Shown here one piece after another: positions 19,151 to 29,148 of a stretch of DNA of 64,000 bases (its first letter is position 1; each line of letters begins with the position of its first letter). The translations under genes and the position numbers were made by a program. Below the pieces are notes generated by a model. The model worked only from the letters and a program-made list of their open reading frames with translations. It ran no database searches and had not been told where the DNA came from. The stretch is from NCBI RefSeq assembly GCF_004138135.1, contig NZ_RYFD01000005.1, positions 1-64,000 of the forward strand, given 5' to 3'. Origin of the DNA: Candidatus Oscillochloris fontis. GTDB lineage: Bacteria > Chloroflexota > Chloroflexia > Chloroflexales > Chloroflexaceae.

Positions 19151-20893
19151 ATGTCAGAGACACGTACAGGCGCCCAGATCATGTGTGAGGCGCTCATCCG
19201 CGAGAATGTTGAGGTCATGTTCGGTATTCCGGGGGGGGCGATCATGCCCTTCTACCACGCAATGTGGGAGTACCGCGAGAAGTTGCGCCACGTTCTGTGT
19301 CGTCACGAGCAGGGTGCGGGCCACGCCGCCGAGGGCTACGCACGCTCCACCGGGCGCATCGGGGTCTGTATTGGTACCTCCGGGCCGGGTGTGACGAACC
19401 TCGTTACCCCGATTGCTGACGCGATGATGGACAGCACCCCGCTGCTGGCGATCTGTGGTCAGGTTGGCAGCCTGGTGTTGGGTAAGGATGCCTTCCAGGA
19501 GACCGATATTACCGGCATCACCATGCCGATCACCAAGCACAACTACTTGGTCAAGCGCGCCGAGGAACTGCCGTATGTCTTCAAGGAGGCAATTCATATT
19601 GCCACCACCGGGCGGCCGGGGCCGGTTCTGATTGACATCACCAAGGATGCCATGCAGAAGAGCATCGTTCCCAACTGGGATGTCAAGCTCAACCTGCCCG
19701 GCTACAAGCCCAACTACCATGGCAACCGCAAGCAGATCCGCGAGGCGCTGCGCATGCTGGCCCATGCGAAGAAGCCGCTGATCATTGTCGGCAATGGGAT
19801 CATTCAGGCTGGGGCCAGCGATGAGTTGCGTGCCTTTGCCGAGCGCCTGGGCATCCCGGTGCTGACCACGCTGCACGGGATTGGCGCACTGCCCGAAAGC
19901 CATCCGCTCAACATCGGCATGCCGGGGATGCACGGCTGGGTACATGCCAACCGCGCCATCCAGGATTGTGATGTGCTCTTCAACATTGGGGCACGCTTTG
20001 ATGACCGCGTGACCGGCAAGGCCAGCACCTTCGCGCCCAATGCCAAGGTCATCCATGTGGATATTGACCCCTCCGAGATTGGCAAGAACGTCAAGGTGGC
20101 GGTGCCGATTGTGGGCGATGCGCGCAATGTGCTCAAGGCGCTGCTGGAGGATATGCCCGCCCAGGAAGAGTTGGCCGCGCTGCATAGCAACGCCTCAGAC
20201 TGGATGGAGCACATCCGCGACATGCAGGATCAGCACCAGGGCAAGCAACAGTACGTCAACCGCGCCAAGACCGAGAACATGGCGCTGCCGCCCCACGATG
20301 TCTACGCAGGCATCAGCGAGATGCTCAACCTCCACGGCAACTACCACGTCGTCACCGATGTGGGCCAGCACCAGATGTGGGCTGCGCAACTCCTCGACTA
20401 CAACCACGGCCCGCGCACCCTGATCACCTCTGGTGGCGCAGCCACCATGGGCTTCGCCGTCCCGGCCGCGCTCGGTGTGGCAGTGGCCAACCCGGACAGC
20501 ATCATCTGGGCGATCTGTGGTGATGGCGGCTTCCAGATGACCAACCAGGAGATGGCAACGATCATGCAGGAGGGGATCACCAACATCAAGGTGGCGGTGA
20601 TCAACAACGGCTACCTGGGTATGGTGCGTCAGTGGCAGGAACTCTTCGAGAACAAGCGCTACAGCGGCACCCCGCTGAGTGGCCCCGACTTTGTCAAACT
20701 GGCCGAAGCCTACGGCTGGAAGGGCATCCGCGTGGAGCGCAGCGAGGATGTGCGCGCCGCGATTGAAGAGGCTAACAACACCAACGGCCCGGTGCTGATT
20801 GACTTCCGCGTCGAGCGTGAGGTCAACGTCTTCCCGATGGTGCCGCAGAACAAGTCCATCGGTGAGATGCTGACGACCGAGGCAGATATGTAG
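19151..20893 (+). CDS. ilvB: Acetolactate synthase large subunit
   Basis: 580 residues. Thiamine diphosphate enzyme condensing pyruvate with pyruvate or 2-oxobutyrate. The N-terminus MFGIPGGAIMPFYHAM, RHEQGAGHAAEGYARSTG with the catalytic Glu, the FAD region, and the C-terminal ThDP motif GDGGFQMTNQEM ... NNGYLGMVRQWQ are all present. Its small subunit follows after a 137-bp palindromic repeat. Confidence 0.97.
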   Translation: MSETRTGAQIMCEALIRENVEVMFGIPGGAIMPFYHAMWEYREKLRHVLCRHEQGAGHAAEGYARSTGRIGVCIGTSGPGVTNLVTPIADAMMDSTPLLAICGQVGSLVLGKDAFQETDITGITMPITKHNYLVKRAEELPYVFKEAIHIATTGRPGPVLIDITKDAMQKSIVPNWDVKLNLPGYKPNYHGNRKQIREALRMLAHAKKPLIIVGNGIIQAGASDELRAFAERLGIPVLTTLHGIGALPESHPLNIGMPGMHGWVHANRAIQDCDVLFNIGARFDDRVTGKASTFAPNAKVIHVDIDPSEIGKNVKVAVPIVGDARNVLKALLEDMPAQEELAALHSNASDWMEHIRDMQDQHQGKQQYVNRAKTENMALPPHDVYAGISEMLNLHGNYHVVTDVGQHQMWAAQLLDYNHGPRTLITSGGAATMGFAVPAALGVAVANPDSIIWAICGDGGFQMTNQEMATIMQEGITNIKVAVINNGYLGMVRQWQELFENKRYSGTPLSGPDFVKLAEAYGWKGIRVERSEDVRAAIEEANNTNGPVLIDFRVEREVNVFPMVPQNKSIGEMLTTEADM

Positions 20894-20906
20894 GGGTGTC
20901 CCTATT

Positions 20907-21043
20907 GGCCCTCACCCCCCTAGCCCCCCTCTCCCGTTCGCTGCGCGAACAGGCGAGGGGGGGATACACTCCGGGATACCGCAGCAATGTACCCCCCTCT
21001 CCTGTGGGCGAAGCCCACGGGAGAGGGGTTGGGGGTGAGGGCC
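20907..21043. repeat. 137-bp intra-operon repeat, family B (copy 1)
   Basis: Starts GGCCCTCACCCCCCTAGC and ends in its near-complement GGGGGTGAGGGCC. Internal hairpins GTTCGCTGCGCGAAC and GTGGGCGAAGCCCAC are flanked by CCCCTCTCC/GGAGAGGGG. Separates ilvB from ilvN. It extends the open frame upstream of ilvN, which makes a false longer N-terminus. Confidence 0.9.
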
Positions 21044-21105
21044 ATCCGGCGGTGCAGTGTCAAGTACCTACGAATATTGTCTTAAAGAAGAAAGTACAAT
21101 CTCCA

Positions 21106-21618
21106 ATGCAGAAGCATACCATTGTGGCCCTGGTGCAAGATCGCCCCGGTGTGTTGAGCCGGGTGGTGGGGTTAGTGCGGCGGCGCGGCTACAATATCGA
21201 GAGTCTGGCGGTTGGACACAGCGAACAACCCAGCGTGAGCCGCCTCACAATCGTGGTAGAGTCCGAGGATGTCGAACAGGTCACCAAGCAACTCTACCGG
21301 CTGATCGAGGTCATTAAGGTGAGTGACGTGACCTTCGACCCGACGGTGGAGCGTGAGATGGCGGTGGTGAAGTTGCATGCCCCGGCCTCGGTGCGCCACG
21401 AGATCATCTCGATGTGCGGGGTCTTCGAGGCCAAGGTGGTGGATGTGGGGACGACCACGCTGATCATCGAGATGACCGGCACCCCCTCCAAGGTGGAGAA
21501 CTTCTTGGAGGTGGTGCGCCCCTACGGGATCAAGGAGATGATGCGCACCGGACGGATCGCGATGGTGCGCGGCTCACGCGGGCACAATGCCGGGGAGTAT
21601 ATCGAGTCGGCGGCGTAA
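21106..21618 (+). CDS. ilvN: Acetolactate synthase regulatory small subunit
   Basis: 170 residues (IlvH length). N-terminal ACT domain (MQKHTIVALVQDRPGVLSRVVGLVRRRGYNIESLAVG) and C-terminal ACT-like regulatory domain. Mediates valine feedback on IlvB. I chose the ATG at 21106, since the upstream extension is translated family B repeat. The ribosome-binding site is weak (AAGAAG). Confidence 0.95.
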   Translation: MQKHTIVALVQDRPGVLSRVVGLVRRRGYNIESLAVGHSEQPSVSRLTIVVESEDVEQVTKQLYRLIEVIKVSDVTFDPTVEREMAVVKLHAPASVRHEIISMCGVFEAKVVDVGTTTLIIEMTGTPSKVENFLEVVRPYGIKEMMRTGRIAMVRGSRGHNAGEYIESAA

Positions 21619-21651
21619 TCTGATATAGTAGCGTCGCAGGCGACTTCCGCT

Positions 21652-21785
21652 TGGGGCTACGCCCCAAACCTATGGTTTTGGTGGTGCGGTTGGCCGCTTT
21701 GCAGCCAATCGCACCACCAAAACAAGAATTTTTTCGTGGGGGCCACAGGCCCCCACACCCCGCGAAGGGGCGAAGTAGCGCCCCT
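21652..21785. repeat. Palindromic repeat, family A (copy 3)
   Basis: CTTGGGGCTACGCCCCAA, then a long palindrome GGTTTTGGTGGTGCGG ... with its complement around GGCCGCTTTGCAGCC, then GTGGGGGCCACAGGCCCCCAC and a fragment resembling family C (GGGGCGAAGTAGCGCCCC). Between ilvN and ilvC. Confidence 0.8.
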
Positions 21786-21816
21786 ACAACCTTTATTTGT
21801 GGAGGAACGAGACATC

Positions 21817-22839
21817 ATGGCGGAGCTTTTTTACGACAAGCAGGCAGATCTTGAGCGGTTGAAGGGGAAGCCGATTGCGATCATCGGGTTTGGCAGCCAG
21901 GGCCATGCCCATGCGCGCAACCTCGCCGATAGTGGCCTGGATGTGCGGGTGGGCCTCTACCCCGGCTCGAAGAGCTGGAGCAAGGTAGAAGAGGCCGGTT
22001 TGAAGCCGATGAGCGTTGCCGATGCGGCCAAAGAGGCCCAGATGGTGATGATCCTGACCCCGGATACCGTGCAGGCCGAGATCTACCGCGAGCATATCGC
22101 TCCGCACATGGAGCCGGGGAAGACCCTGATGTTCGCCCACGGCTTCAACATCCGCTTCGGCCAGATCGCGCCCCCGGCGGGCATTGATGTCAGCATGGTC
22201 GCCCCCAAGTCGCCCGGCCACCGCGTGCGCGAGGTCTACACCCAGGGCGGCGGCGTGCCGGCACTGGTCGCGGTGCAGCAGGATGCCACCGGCGGCGCGT
22301 TGCAGGATGCGCTGGCCTACGCCAAGGGTATCGGCAGCACCCGTGCCGGTGTGTTGCTGACCACCTTCGCCGAAGAGACCGAGACCGACCTGTTCGGTGA
22401 GCAGGTGGTGTTGTGTGGCGGCGTCAGCTCGCTGGTGAAGACCGCCTTCGAGACGCTGATCGAGGCCGGGTATCAGCCCGAAGTGGCCTACTTCGAGTGT
22501 ATGCACGAACTGAAGCTGATCGTGGATCTCTTCTACCAGGGTGGTCTGAACTACATGCGCTACTCGGTCAGCGACACGGCTGAGTGGGGCGACTATGTGG
22601 CCGGGCCGCGCATCATCACCAACGAGACCCGCAACGCGATGCGCCAGATCCTGAGCGAGATCCAGAGTGGCGCGTTTGCCGAGGATTGGATCGAGGAGAA
22701 CCACACCGGGCGGGCACGCTTCAATGCGATGCGCAAGGCCGATGTTGATCACCCGATTGAGCAGATCGGGGTGCAGTTGCGGCGGATGATGCCCTTTGTT
22801 GGGCCGCGTGAGGTAAAGCCGGGCGAAGGCGGAGCGTAA
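21817..22839 (+). CDS. ilvC: Ketol-acid reductoisomerase
   Basis: 340 residues, class I length. The Rossmann motif [18 protein letters not shown] is at residues 21-38; the knotted C-terminal domain carries the metal-binding Asp/Glu ([28 protein letters not shown]). Converts acetolactate to dihydroxy-isovalerate with NAD(P)H. ATG at 21817 with GGAGG 12 bp upstream. Confidence 0.97.
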   Translation: MAELFYDKQADLERLKGKPIAIIGFGSQGHAHARNLADSGLDVRVGLYPGSKSWSKVEEAGLKPMSVADAAKEAQMVMILTPDTVQAEIYREHIAPHMEPGKTLMFAHGFNIRFGQIAPPAGIDVSMVAPKSPGHRVREVYTQGGGVPALVAVQQDATGGALQDALAYAKGIGSTRAGVLLTTFAEETETDLFGEQVVLCGGVSSLVKTAFETLIEAGYQPEVAYFECMHELKLIVDLFYQGGLNYMRYSVSDTAEWGDYVAGPRIITNETRNAMRQILSEIQSGAFAEDWIEENHTGRARFNAMRKADVDHPIEQIGVQLRRMMPFVGPREVKPGEGGA

Positions 22840-22840
22840 A

Positions 22841-22881
22841 AAGAAGCGCCGCAGTGCGAATGTCGCGCTGCGGCGCTTCTT
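22841..22881 (+). terminator. Strong hairpin between ilvC and leuA
   Basis: Perfect 14-bp arms, AAGAAGCGCCGCAG (22841-22854) and its complement (22868-22881), ending CTTCTTTT. Looks like an intrinsic terminator but lies inside an apparently continuous operon, so it may only reduce leuA transcription or protect the upstream mRNA. Confidence 0.65.
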
Positions 22882-22902
22882 TTCCACAGGAGGGATACTG
22901 CA

Positions 22903-24543
22903 ATGGATGTCGATCATGTACGGATTTTCGATACGACCCTGCGCGATGGTGAACAGGCCCCTGGCTGCACGATGACCCTGGAGGAGAAGCTGGAGGTTGC
23001 CCGCCAACTTGCGCGTATGCGGGTGGATATTATTGAGGCTGGGTTCCCGGCGGCTTCCCCTGGTGACTGGGCGGCGGTGCATGAGATCGCTCGTGAGGTG
23101 GGTACCCCCGATGGCCCCACGATTGCGGCCTTGGCGCGTGCCAACAAGGACGATATTGATAAGGCGTGGACGGCCATTCAACCAGCGACACATAAGCGTA
23201 TCCATACCTTCATGTCCACCTCGGATATTCATTTGGATCACCAGTTCCGCAAGAGTCGTGGTGAGGCGCTCGAATTGATCGGCGAAATGGTCAGCTATGC
23301 GCGTTCCCTCTGTGATGATGTTGAGTTTTCACCGATGGATGCTACCCGATCTGATCATGAGTATCTCTTCCAGGCATTAAAGATTGCGATTGAATGTGGC
23401 GCTACGACGCTCAATATTCCTGATACGGTTGGCTATTCAACACCCCAGGAGTATGGCGATCTGATCGCCGCGATTCGTCAGAACGTCCCCGGTGGTGATC
23501 AGGTGATCATCTCGACCCACTGCCACGACGATCTGGGGGTGGCGGTAGCCAACTCACTGGCCGGGGTGCATGCCGGGGCGCGCCAGATCGAGTGTACGAT
23601 CAACGGCATCGGGGAACGCGCCGGGAATGCCTCGCTCGAAGAGGTCGTGATGGCGCTGCATACCCGCGAGCAGTTCTACGGCCTGAAGACCCAGGTGGTG
23701 ACCCGCGAGTTGGCGCGTGCATCGCGCACGGTGAGCAGCTTCATTGGCGTGCCGGTGCCGCCCAATAAGGCCATCGTGGGCGCGAATGCCTTTGCCCACG
23801 AGTCGGGTATTCACCAGGATGGCGTGCTGAAGAACCGTATGACCTATGAGATCATGAGTGCCGAGACGGTGGGCTTGGATGGCAATGCGCTCATTCTGGG
23901 CAAGCATTCGGGTCGTCACGCCTTTCGCAAGCATGTTGATGCGATGGGCTATGCGTTGGACGATGAAGCCTTCCAGCATGTCTTTGCGCGCTTTAAGGAT
24001 CTCTGCGACCGTAAGAAGCGCGTGGATGACCGCGATATTGAGGCGCTGATCTCTGGCGAGATCCAGCATACGCCCCAGATCTATAAGCTGGCCCACGTGC
24101 AGTACAGTGCGGGCACGGGCATGATTCCCACCGCCACGGTGCGCTTGGTTGGCCCCGATGAGAGCGAGCAGATTGATAGTGCGCTCGGTACTGGCCCGGT
24201 GGATGCGATCTATCAGGCGATCAACAAGATGATCAACCGTCCCAACGAGCTGATCGAGTTCTCGATCAAGGCGATCACCGAGGGGTTGGACGCGGTGGCC
24301 GAGGTGACGGTGCGCATCCGCGAGCAGAGCGAAGAGGCCGGGGCAGTGGATGATCCCACCAGCATCAACCTGACCGGCAAGCGCTCGGTGCAGCAGATCT
24401 TCTCCGGCTATGGCATCAACACCGACTCGGTGCTGGCAGCGGCGGAAGCCTACATGGCCGCCCTCAACAAGATGTTGGCTGCCGGGCAGGCGCGGATTAC
24501 CGCCGAGGCGGCGGCGTATGCGGCGGGGTATACCGGCGAGTAG
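22903..24543 (+). CDS. leuA: 2-isopropylmalate synthase
   Basis: 546 residues with the C-terminal allosteric domain, so the leucine-sensitive long form. Catalytic motifs are [14 protein letters not shown] near the N-terminus, [17 protein letters not shown] and [17 protein letters not shown]. It joins acetyl-CoA to 2-oxoisovalerate. ATG at 22903 with GGAGGG about 9 bp upstream. Confidence 0.96.
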   Translation: MDVDHVRIFDTTLRDGEQAPGCTMTLEEKLEVARQLARMRVDIIEAGFPAASPGDWAAVHEIAREVGTPDGPTIAALARANKDDIDKAWTAIQPATHKRIHTFMSTSDIHLDHQFRKSRGEALELIGEMVSYARSLCDDVEFSPMDATRSDHEYLFQALKIAIECGATTLNIPDTVGYSTPQEYGDLIAAIRQNVPGGDQVIISTHCHDDLGVAVANSLAGVHAGARQIECTINGIGERAGNASLEEVVMALHTREQFYGLKTQVVTRELARASRTVSSFIGVPVPPNKAIVGANAFAHESGIHQDGVLKNRMTYEIMSAETVGLDGNALILGKHSGRHAFRKHVDAMGYALDDEAFQHVFARFKDLCDRKKRVDDRDIEALISGEIQHTPQIYKLAHVQYSAGTGMIPTATVRLVGPDESEQIDSALGTGPVDAIYQAINKMINRPNELIEFSIKAITEGLDAVAEVTVRIREQSEEAGAVDDPTSINLTGKRSVQQIFSGYGINTDSVLAAAEAYMAALNKMLAAGQARITAEAAAYAAGYTGE

Positions 24544-24550
24544 GTTCATT

Positions 24551-24687
24551 GGCCCTCACCCCCCTAGCCCCCCTCTCCCGTTCGCTATGCGAACAGGCGA
24601 GGGGGGGATACGCTCCGGGATACCCCAGCCATGTGCCCCCCTCTCCTGTGGGCGAAGCCCACGGGAGAGGGGTTGGGGGTGAGGGCC
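24551..24687. repeat. 137-bp intra-operon repeat, family B (copy 2)
   Basis: Same length and orientation as the copy at 20907, nearly identical in sequence. Between leuA and pheA. Confidence 0.9.
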
Positions 24688-24734
24688 ATTCGGCGGCACC
24701 GCCAACCCCAAACTCCCAACCGAAGGTCAAAACT

Positions 24735-25565
24735 ATGCACACAATAGCCTATCTCGGCCCGCCCGGCACCTTCTCGGAAGAGGCGGCGATGGCCTACACC
24801 GGCGGGCAAGCCAGCTATTTACCCCTGGCTAGTATCCCCGCCGTCGTCACCGCAATCGAAACCGGGGCGGCAGATCGCGGGTTGCTGCCGATTGAGAATC
24901 TGCTGGAGGGCAGTGTCAATTTTACCCTCGATCTGCTCATCCACGAGACCCAACTCCAGATTGCGGGCGAGATTGTGATCCCCATTCGCCAATACTTGGT
25001 GGCGCGTGAGGGGCTGCGTCTGCCCGATATTAAGGTACTCTATGGCCATCCGCAGAGTCTGGGGCAGTGCCGCAAGTTTGTCGAGCGTTGTCTGCCGGGG
25101 GTGGCGACCATCGCCTCGCTCTCGAACAGTGCCGCGCCTGCCGAGGCCATGGCCGATGAGCGCCCGGCGGCAGCGATCAGTACCCTGCGCGCCGCTGAGA
25201 TTACTGGTGCGCACATTCTGGCCCGCGATATTGCCGATACGCTGGGCAATGTGACCCGCTTTATCAGCTTGGGCCGCCAGGATGCTGCGCTCACGGGCGA
25301 TGATAAGACCAGTTTCTGCTTTGCCTTCACCGAAGATCGCGCCGGAACGCTGGTTGAAGCTCTGCAAGCACTGGCGCTTGAGCAGATTAACATGACCAAA
25401 TTGGAATCACGCCCAGCGCGTGAAGTGTTGGGGAAGTATATCTTCTTGGTGGATATTAACGGACACCGCAGCGAACCGCATGTAGCGCGGGCGCTCGAAC
25501 AGATTGCCGCGCAGTCGGGCATGTTCAAGGTGTTCGGGAGTTACCCGCGTTGGCAGAGCCAATGA
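24735..25565 (+). CDS. pheA: Prephenate dehydratase
   Basis: 276 residues, the monofunctional form. N-terminal IAYLGPPGTFSEEAA, catalytic-domain motif DRGLLPIENLLEGSVNFTLDLL, and a C-terminal ACT domain containing NMTKLESRPAREVLGKYIFLVDINGH (Phe-binding ESRP). Makes phenylpyruvate. ATG at 24735; the longer frame upstream is the repeat. Its place inside the branched-chain operon is unusual and suggests joint demand control. Confidence 0.95.
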   Translation: MHTIAYLGPPGTFSEEAAMAYTGGQASYLPLASIPAVVTAIETGAADRGLLPIENLLEGSVNFTLDLLIHETQLQIAGEIVIPIRQYLVAREGLRLPDIKVLYGHPQSLGQCRKFVERCLPGVATIASLSNSAAPAEAMADERPAAAISTLRAAEITGAHILARDIADTLGNVTRFISLGRQDAALTGDDKTSFCFAFTEDRAGTLVEALQALALEQINMTKLESRPAREVLGKYIFLVDINGHRSEPHVARALEQIAAQSGMFKVFGSYPRWQSQ

Positions 25566-25592
25566 GGGCGGTGTGTCCTAAGGAGTCTTCGC

Positions 25593-27149
25593 GTGCAGAT
25601 CTTTCTCTACGATACCACCCTCCGCGATGGAACGCAGCGCGAGGGGCTTTCGCTTTCCGTCGAGGATAAACTCAAGATCACGTTGATGCTTGATGAGTTG
25701 GGCATCCACTACATCGAGGGCGGCTGGCCCGGCTCGAACCCCAAAGATGCCGAGTATTTCCAGCGTGTCCGCGAGACGCCGCTGCGCCAAGCGCGGGTAG
25801 CCGCGTTTGGCAGTACGCGCCGTGCCGGGGGCCAGTGTGATGATGATGCTAACATCCAGGCACTTGTCGCCGCGCAAACCCCGGTGGTGACGCTGGTGGG
25901 CAAAAGCTCGGTGCTGCATGTCGAGCAGGTGCTCGAAACCACCCGCGCCGAGAATCTGGCCATGATCGGTGAGAGTGTAGCCTACTTCAAAGCGCTGGGC
26001 AAAGAGGTCTGCTATGATGCCGAGCACTTCTTTGATGGCTACAAACTGGATGCCGACTATGCGCTGAGTACGTTGCGCACCGCCACCGAGGCCGGGGCCG
26101 ATGTGCTGGTGCTGTGCGACACCAACGGCGGCTCGTTACCCCACGAGGTGGCTGCGATTACACGGGTGGTACGTGCGCAGATCGGTGATGCTCCGACCCA
26201 GATCGGCATTCATACCCACAACGATGGCGCACTGGCCGTGGCCAATGCGATGGCCGCCGTCCAAGAGGGTGCGACCCAGGTGCAGGGCACGATCAACGGC
26301 TATGGCGAGCGCTGCGGCAACATGGATCTCATCCCCACGATTGCCAATCTGCAACTCAAACTCGGCTATACCTGCATCACCCCGGCCCAACTCGCCCGCC
26401 TGAGTGAACTCTCGTACTATGTGGCCGCGATTGCCAACCTGAATCCCGACGACCACGCGGCCTATGTGGGGCGCAGTGCCTTTGCGCACAAGGGCGGCAT
26501 CCATGTGGCTGCGATTGCCAAGGTGGAGCATAGCTACCAGCATATTGACCCGACCCTGGTTGGGAATCAGAAGCGGGTCGTGGTCAGCGAACTCTCCGGG
26601 CGTGGCAACATCCGCATGCGTGCCGAAGAGTTGGGGTTACACCTGAATGGCCACGAGCGCGAAGTGCTCCAGCAGATCAAGGAGCGCGAGAGCAAGGGCT
26701 ACCAGTTCGAGGCCGCCGAGGGGAGCTTCGAGATGCTGGTACGCCGTAGCGCCGCCGATTATGTAGCGCCCTTTGAACTGCTCGACTTCACCGTCACGGT
26801 GGAGAAGCGTGGCAGCAATGAAATCACCGCCCTCGCCACCGTCAAGGTGCGGGTGGGTGACGAACTCATGCACACCGCCGCCGAAGGTGAGGGGCCAGTG
26901 GATGCGCTGGATGCCGCCATCCGCAAGGCGTTGCTGCCCCACTACCCACAACTGGCCGAGGTGCGCCTGGTGGACTTCAAGGTGCGTATTATTGATGCGC
27001 ACCTGGGTACTGCCGCCACCCCCCGTGTTCTGATCGAGAGTGCCCGTGGCGATGAGCGTTGGAGTACCACCGGAGCCTCGCCCAATATCATTGCCGCTAG
27101 TTATCAGGCGCTCTGGGATAGCCTGGAGTTGCCGTTGTTGCGTGGCTAG
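25593..27149 (+). CDS. cimA: (R)-Citramalate synthase
   Basis: 518 residues. DRE-TIM enzyme opening with YDTTLRDGTQREGLSLSVEDK and GGWPGSNPKD, which is the CimA/LeuA2 pattern rather than LeuA. HTHNDGALAVANAM and NGYGERCGNMDLIP follow, plus a C-terminal regulatory domain. It condenses pyruvate with acetyl-CoA, giving 2-oxobutyrate for isoleucine without threonine. GTG start at 25593 with AAGGAG 9 bp upstream. The stop is TAGAGACGC, the start of a family D repeat. Confidence 0.92.
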   Translation: MQIFLYDTTLRDGTQREGLSLSVEDKLKITLMLDELGIHYIEGGWPGSNPKDAEYFQRVRETPLRQARVAAFGSTRRAGGQCDDDANIQALVAAQTPVVTLVGKSSVLHVEQVLETTRAENLAMIGESVAYFKALGKEVCYDAEHFFDGYKLDADYALSTLRTATEAGADVLVLCDTNGGSLPHEVAAITRVVRAQIGDAPTQIGIHTHNDGALAVANAMAAVQEGATQVQGTINGYGERCGNMDLIPTIANLQLKLGYTCITPAQLARLSELSYYVAAIANLNPDDHAAYVGRSAFAHKGGIHVAAIAKVEHSYQHIDPTLVGNQKRVVVSELSGRGNIRMRAEELGLHLNGHEREVLQQIKERESKGYQFEAAEGSFEMLVRRSAADYVAPFELLDFTVTVEKRGSNEITALATVKVRVGDELMHTAAEGEGPVDALDAAIRKALLPHYPQLAEVRLVDFKVRIIDAHLGTAATPRVLIESARGDERWSTTGASPNIIAASYQALWDSLELPLLRG

Positions 27150-27218
27150 AGACGCAATATGTTGCGTCTCTACGCGCAATATGTTGCGTCTCTACGCGCA
27201 ATATGTTGCGTCTCTACG
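27147..27218. repeat. Tandem GTAGAGACGC repeats, family D (copy 2)
   Basis: GAGACGCAATATGTTGCGTCTC palindromic units in tandem, three CGCAATATGTTGCG cores. The cimA stop lies in the first one. With the next two repeats it fills the 389-bp gene-free stretch 27150-27538. Confidence 0.8.
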
Positions 27219-27275
27219 GAGGCGGTGCAGCCGCATTGGCGTTCGGTTAAGCGTCCTCTTGCGCCTCGGTTTTTG

Positions 27276-27361
27276 ACCGCAGAGGACGCAGAGGAACGCA
27301 GAGGAAGAACCATAGGTAGCGCAAAACCCATCCCTCTGCGCACCTCTGTGTCCTCTGCGGT
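27276..27361. repeat. Inverted repeat, family E (copy 2)
   Basis: ACCGCAGAGGACGCAGAGG at one end and CCTCTGTGTCCTCTGCGGT at the other. Confidence 0.75.
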
Positions 27362-27419
27362 TGATAGGGTGTACCAGCGAGGATGATGCCCTCCGTAATC
27401 GAACGACTATGCGGCGCGG

Positions 27420-27468
27420 GGCTTCGACAAGCTCAGCCACCGCGCCGCTGGCTGAGCTTGTCGAAGCC
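27420..27468. repeat. Inverted repeat, family F
   Basis: Perfect 20-bp arms, GGCTTCGACAAGCTCAGCCA (27420-27439) and its complement (27449-27468), with a 9-base centre. Confidence 0.85.
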
Positions 27469-27538
27469 ATGCGGCGCATCCCAGGACTTCTTCGCGCTAA
27501 CATGCCTTTGCGTCAAAACAACCAATACGGAGAACCAC

Positions 27539-28960
27539 ATGACCAGCCCCAAGACCCTGTTCGAGAAAGTATGGGAAACCCACCTCGTGTGCCCAGAGAC
27601 CGACGCTACCCCGGCGGTGCTGTATATTGACCTCCACCTCATCCATGAGGTCACCTCGCCGCAAGCCTTTACCGAGTTGCGCCAGCGTGGCCTCAAGGTG
27701 CGCCGCCCCGACCACACCATGGCGACGATGGATCACAGCACCCCCACCACCCCGCGCAATAGCGACGGGATCATCCCGGTACTCGATCCGCAGGCGATTG
27801 CGCAGCTTGATCAACTGCGCACCAACTGTGCCGAGTTTGGTATCCCGCTCTTCGATCTGGGCACCGAGGATCAGGGCATCGTGCATGTGATCGGGCCGGA
27901 GCAGGGCGTGACTCAGCCCGGCATGACGATTGTGTGTGGGGATAGCCACACCTCCACCCACGGGGCCTTCGGGGCGCTGGCCTTCGGCATCGGCACCAGT
28001 GAGGTGGGCCACGTGCTGGCCACGCAGTGCCTCTTGCAGCGCAAGCCGAAGACCTGCGCGGTGCGTGTGGATGGGCGGTTGCAGGCAGGCGTGACCTCCA
28101 AGGACATCATTCTGGCCCTGATCGCCAAGTATGGCGTGGGCGGCGGCACCGGCTACGTCTTCGAGTACATGGGCGAGGCCATCCGGGCGCTCTCGATGGA
28201 AGAGCGCATGACCATCTGCAATATGAGTATTGAAGGTGGCGCCCGTGCCGGTATGATCGCCCCCGACGAGACCACTTTCCAGTATGTGGCCGGGCGGCGC
28301 TTCGCGCCCCAGGGAGCCGACTTCGAGGCCGCACTGGCGCGCTGGCGCGCCCTGCCCAGCGATGCGGGCGCCAGCTTCGACCACGAAATGAGCCTCGACG
28401 CCACCAGCCTCGAACCGATGATCACCTACGGCACCACCCCCGGCATGGGCATCCCGATCACCGGGGCCATTCCGCGCCTCAGCGACATGCCCGACGCCAG
28501 TTCGCGGGTCGCCTTGGAGAAGGCACTCGACTACATGGGCCTAGAGGCGGGCAAGCCCATCCTCGGCCAACCGATTGACGTGGTCTTCATCGGCAGTTGC
28601 ACCAACAGCCGCATCAACGACCTGCGCCAAGCCGCCGCACTCTTCAAGGATCGCAGCGTCGCCGAAGGCGTGCGGGTCATGGTTGTACCGGGTAGCCAGC
28701 AGGTGAAGAAGCAGGCCGAAGCCGAAGGGCTGGATGCCATCTTCAAGGCCGCCGGTGCGGAGTGGCGCGAGGCGGGATGCTCGGCATGTCTGGCCATGAA
28801 CGACGACAAGGTACCCCCCGGCAAGTACGCCGTCTCGACCAGCAACCGCAACTTTGTCGGGCGTCAGGGGCCAGGATCGCGCAGCCTACTGGCCAGCCCG
28901 CTCACCGCCGCTGCGGCCGCGATTACCGGGCGGGTCACCGATCCGCGCACGATGCTGTAA
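27539..28960 (+). CDS. leuC: 3-Isopropylmalate dehydratase large subunit
   Basis: 473 residues, aconitase family. Fe-S ligands in CTNSR and [29 protein letters not shown] is typical. ATG at 27539 ([16 protein letters not shown]) preceded by GGAGAACCAC; the longer frame upstream is translated repeat F. It forms a heterodimer with LeuD; with CimA nearby it may also act on citramalate. Confidence 0.96.
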   Translation: MTSPKTLFEKVWETHLVCPETDATPAVLYIDLHLIHEVTSPQAFTELRQRGLKVRRPDHTMATMDHSTPTTPRNSDGIIPVLDPQAIAQLDQLRTNCAEFGIPLFDLGTEDQGIVHVIGPEQGVTQPGMTIVCGDSHTSTHGAFGALAFGIGTSEVGHVLATQCLLQRKPKTCAVRVDGRLQAGVTSKDIILALIAKYGVGGGTGYVFEYMGEAIRALSMEERMTICNMSIEGGARAGMIAPDETTFQYVAGRRFAPQGADFEAALARWRALPSDAGASFDHEMSLDATSLEPMITYGTTPGMGIPITGAIPRLSDMPDASSRVALEKALDYMGLEAGKPILGQPIDVVFIGSCTNSRINDLRQAAALFKDRSVAEGVRVMVVPGSQQVKKQAEAEGLDAIFKAAGAEWREAGCSACLAMNDDKVPPGKYAVSTSNRNFVGRQGPGSRSLLASPLTAAAAAITGRVTDPRTML

Positions 28961-28971
28961 ACCATGCGGAT

Positions 28972-29093
28972 GGCCCTCACCCCCAGCCCCTCTCCCGTGG
29001 GCTACGCCCACAGGCGAGGGGGGCGCTATCTGGGGTTCCCCCCTCGCCTGTTCGCGTAGCGAACGGGAGAGGGGGGCTAGGGGGGGGAGGGCC
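28972..29093. repeat. Family B repeat in inverted orientation (copy 3)
   Basis: 122 bp, with the GTGGGC hairpin first and the GTTCGC hairpin second, so reversed relative to the copies at 20907, 24551 and 53285. Between leuC and leuD. Confidence 0.9.
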
Positions 29094-29148
29094 AGACACA
29101 GCGATCAAGCTGATACCATGCTCTAAACCAGAAAGAGGAACTCTACCG

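Noticed and set aside
20896-21105. N-terminal extension of IlvN
   Set aside because: Encoded by the family B repeat; the ACT domain begins right at the ATG at 21106. The same holds for the upstream parts of the pheA and leuC frames.
21793-23241. 482-codon minus-strand frame across ilvC/leuA
   Set aside because: Spans two conserved plus-strand genes and the hairpin between them; His-rich shadow composition.
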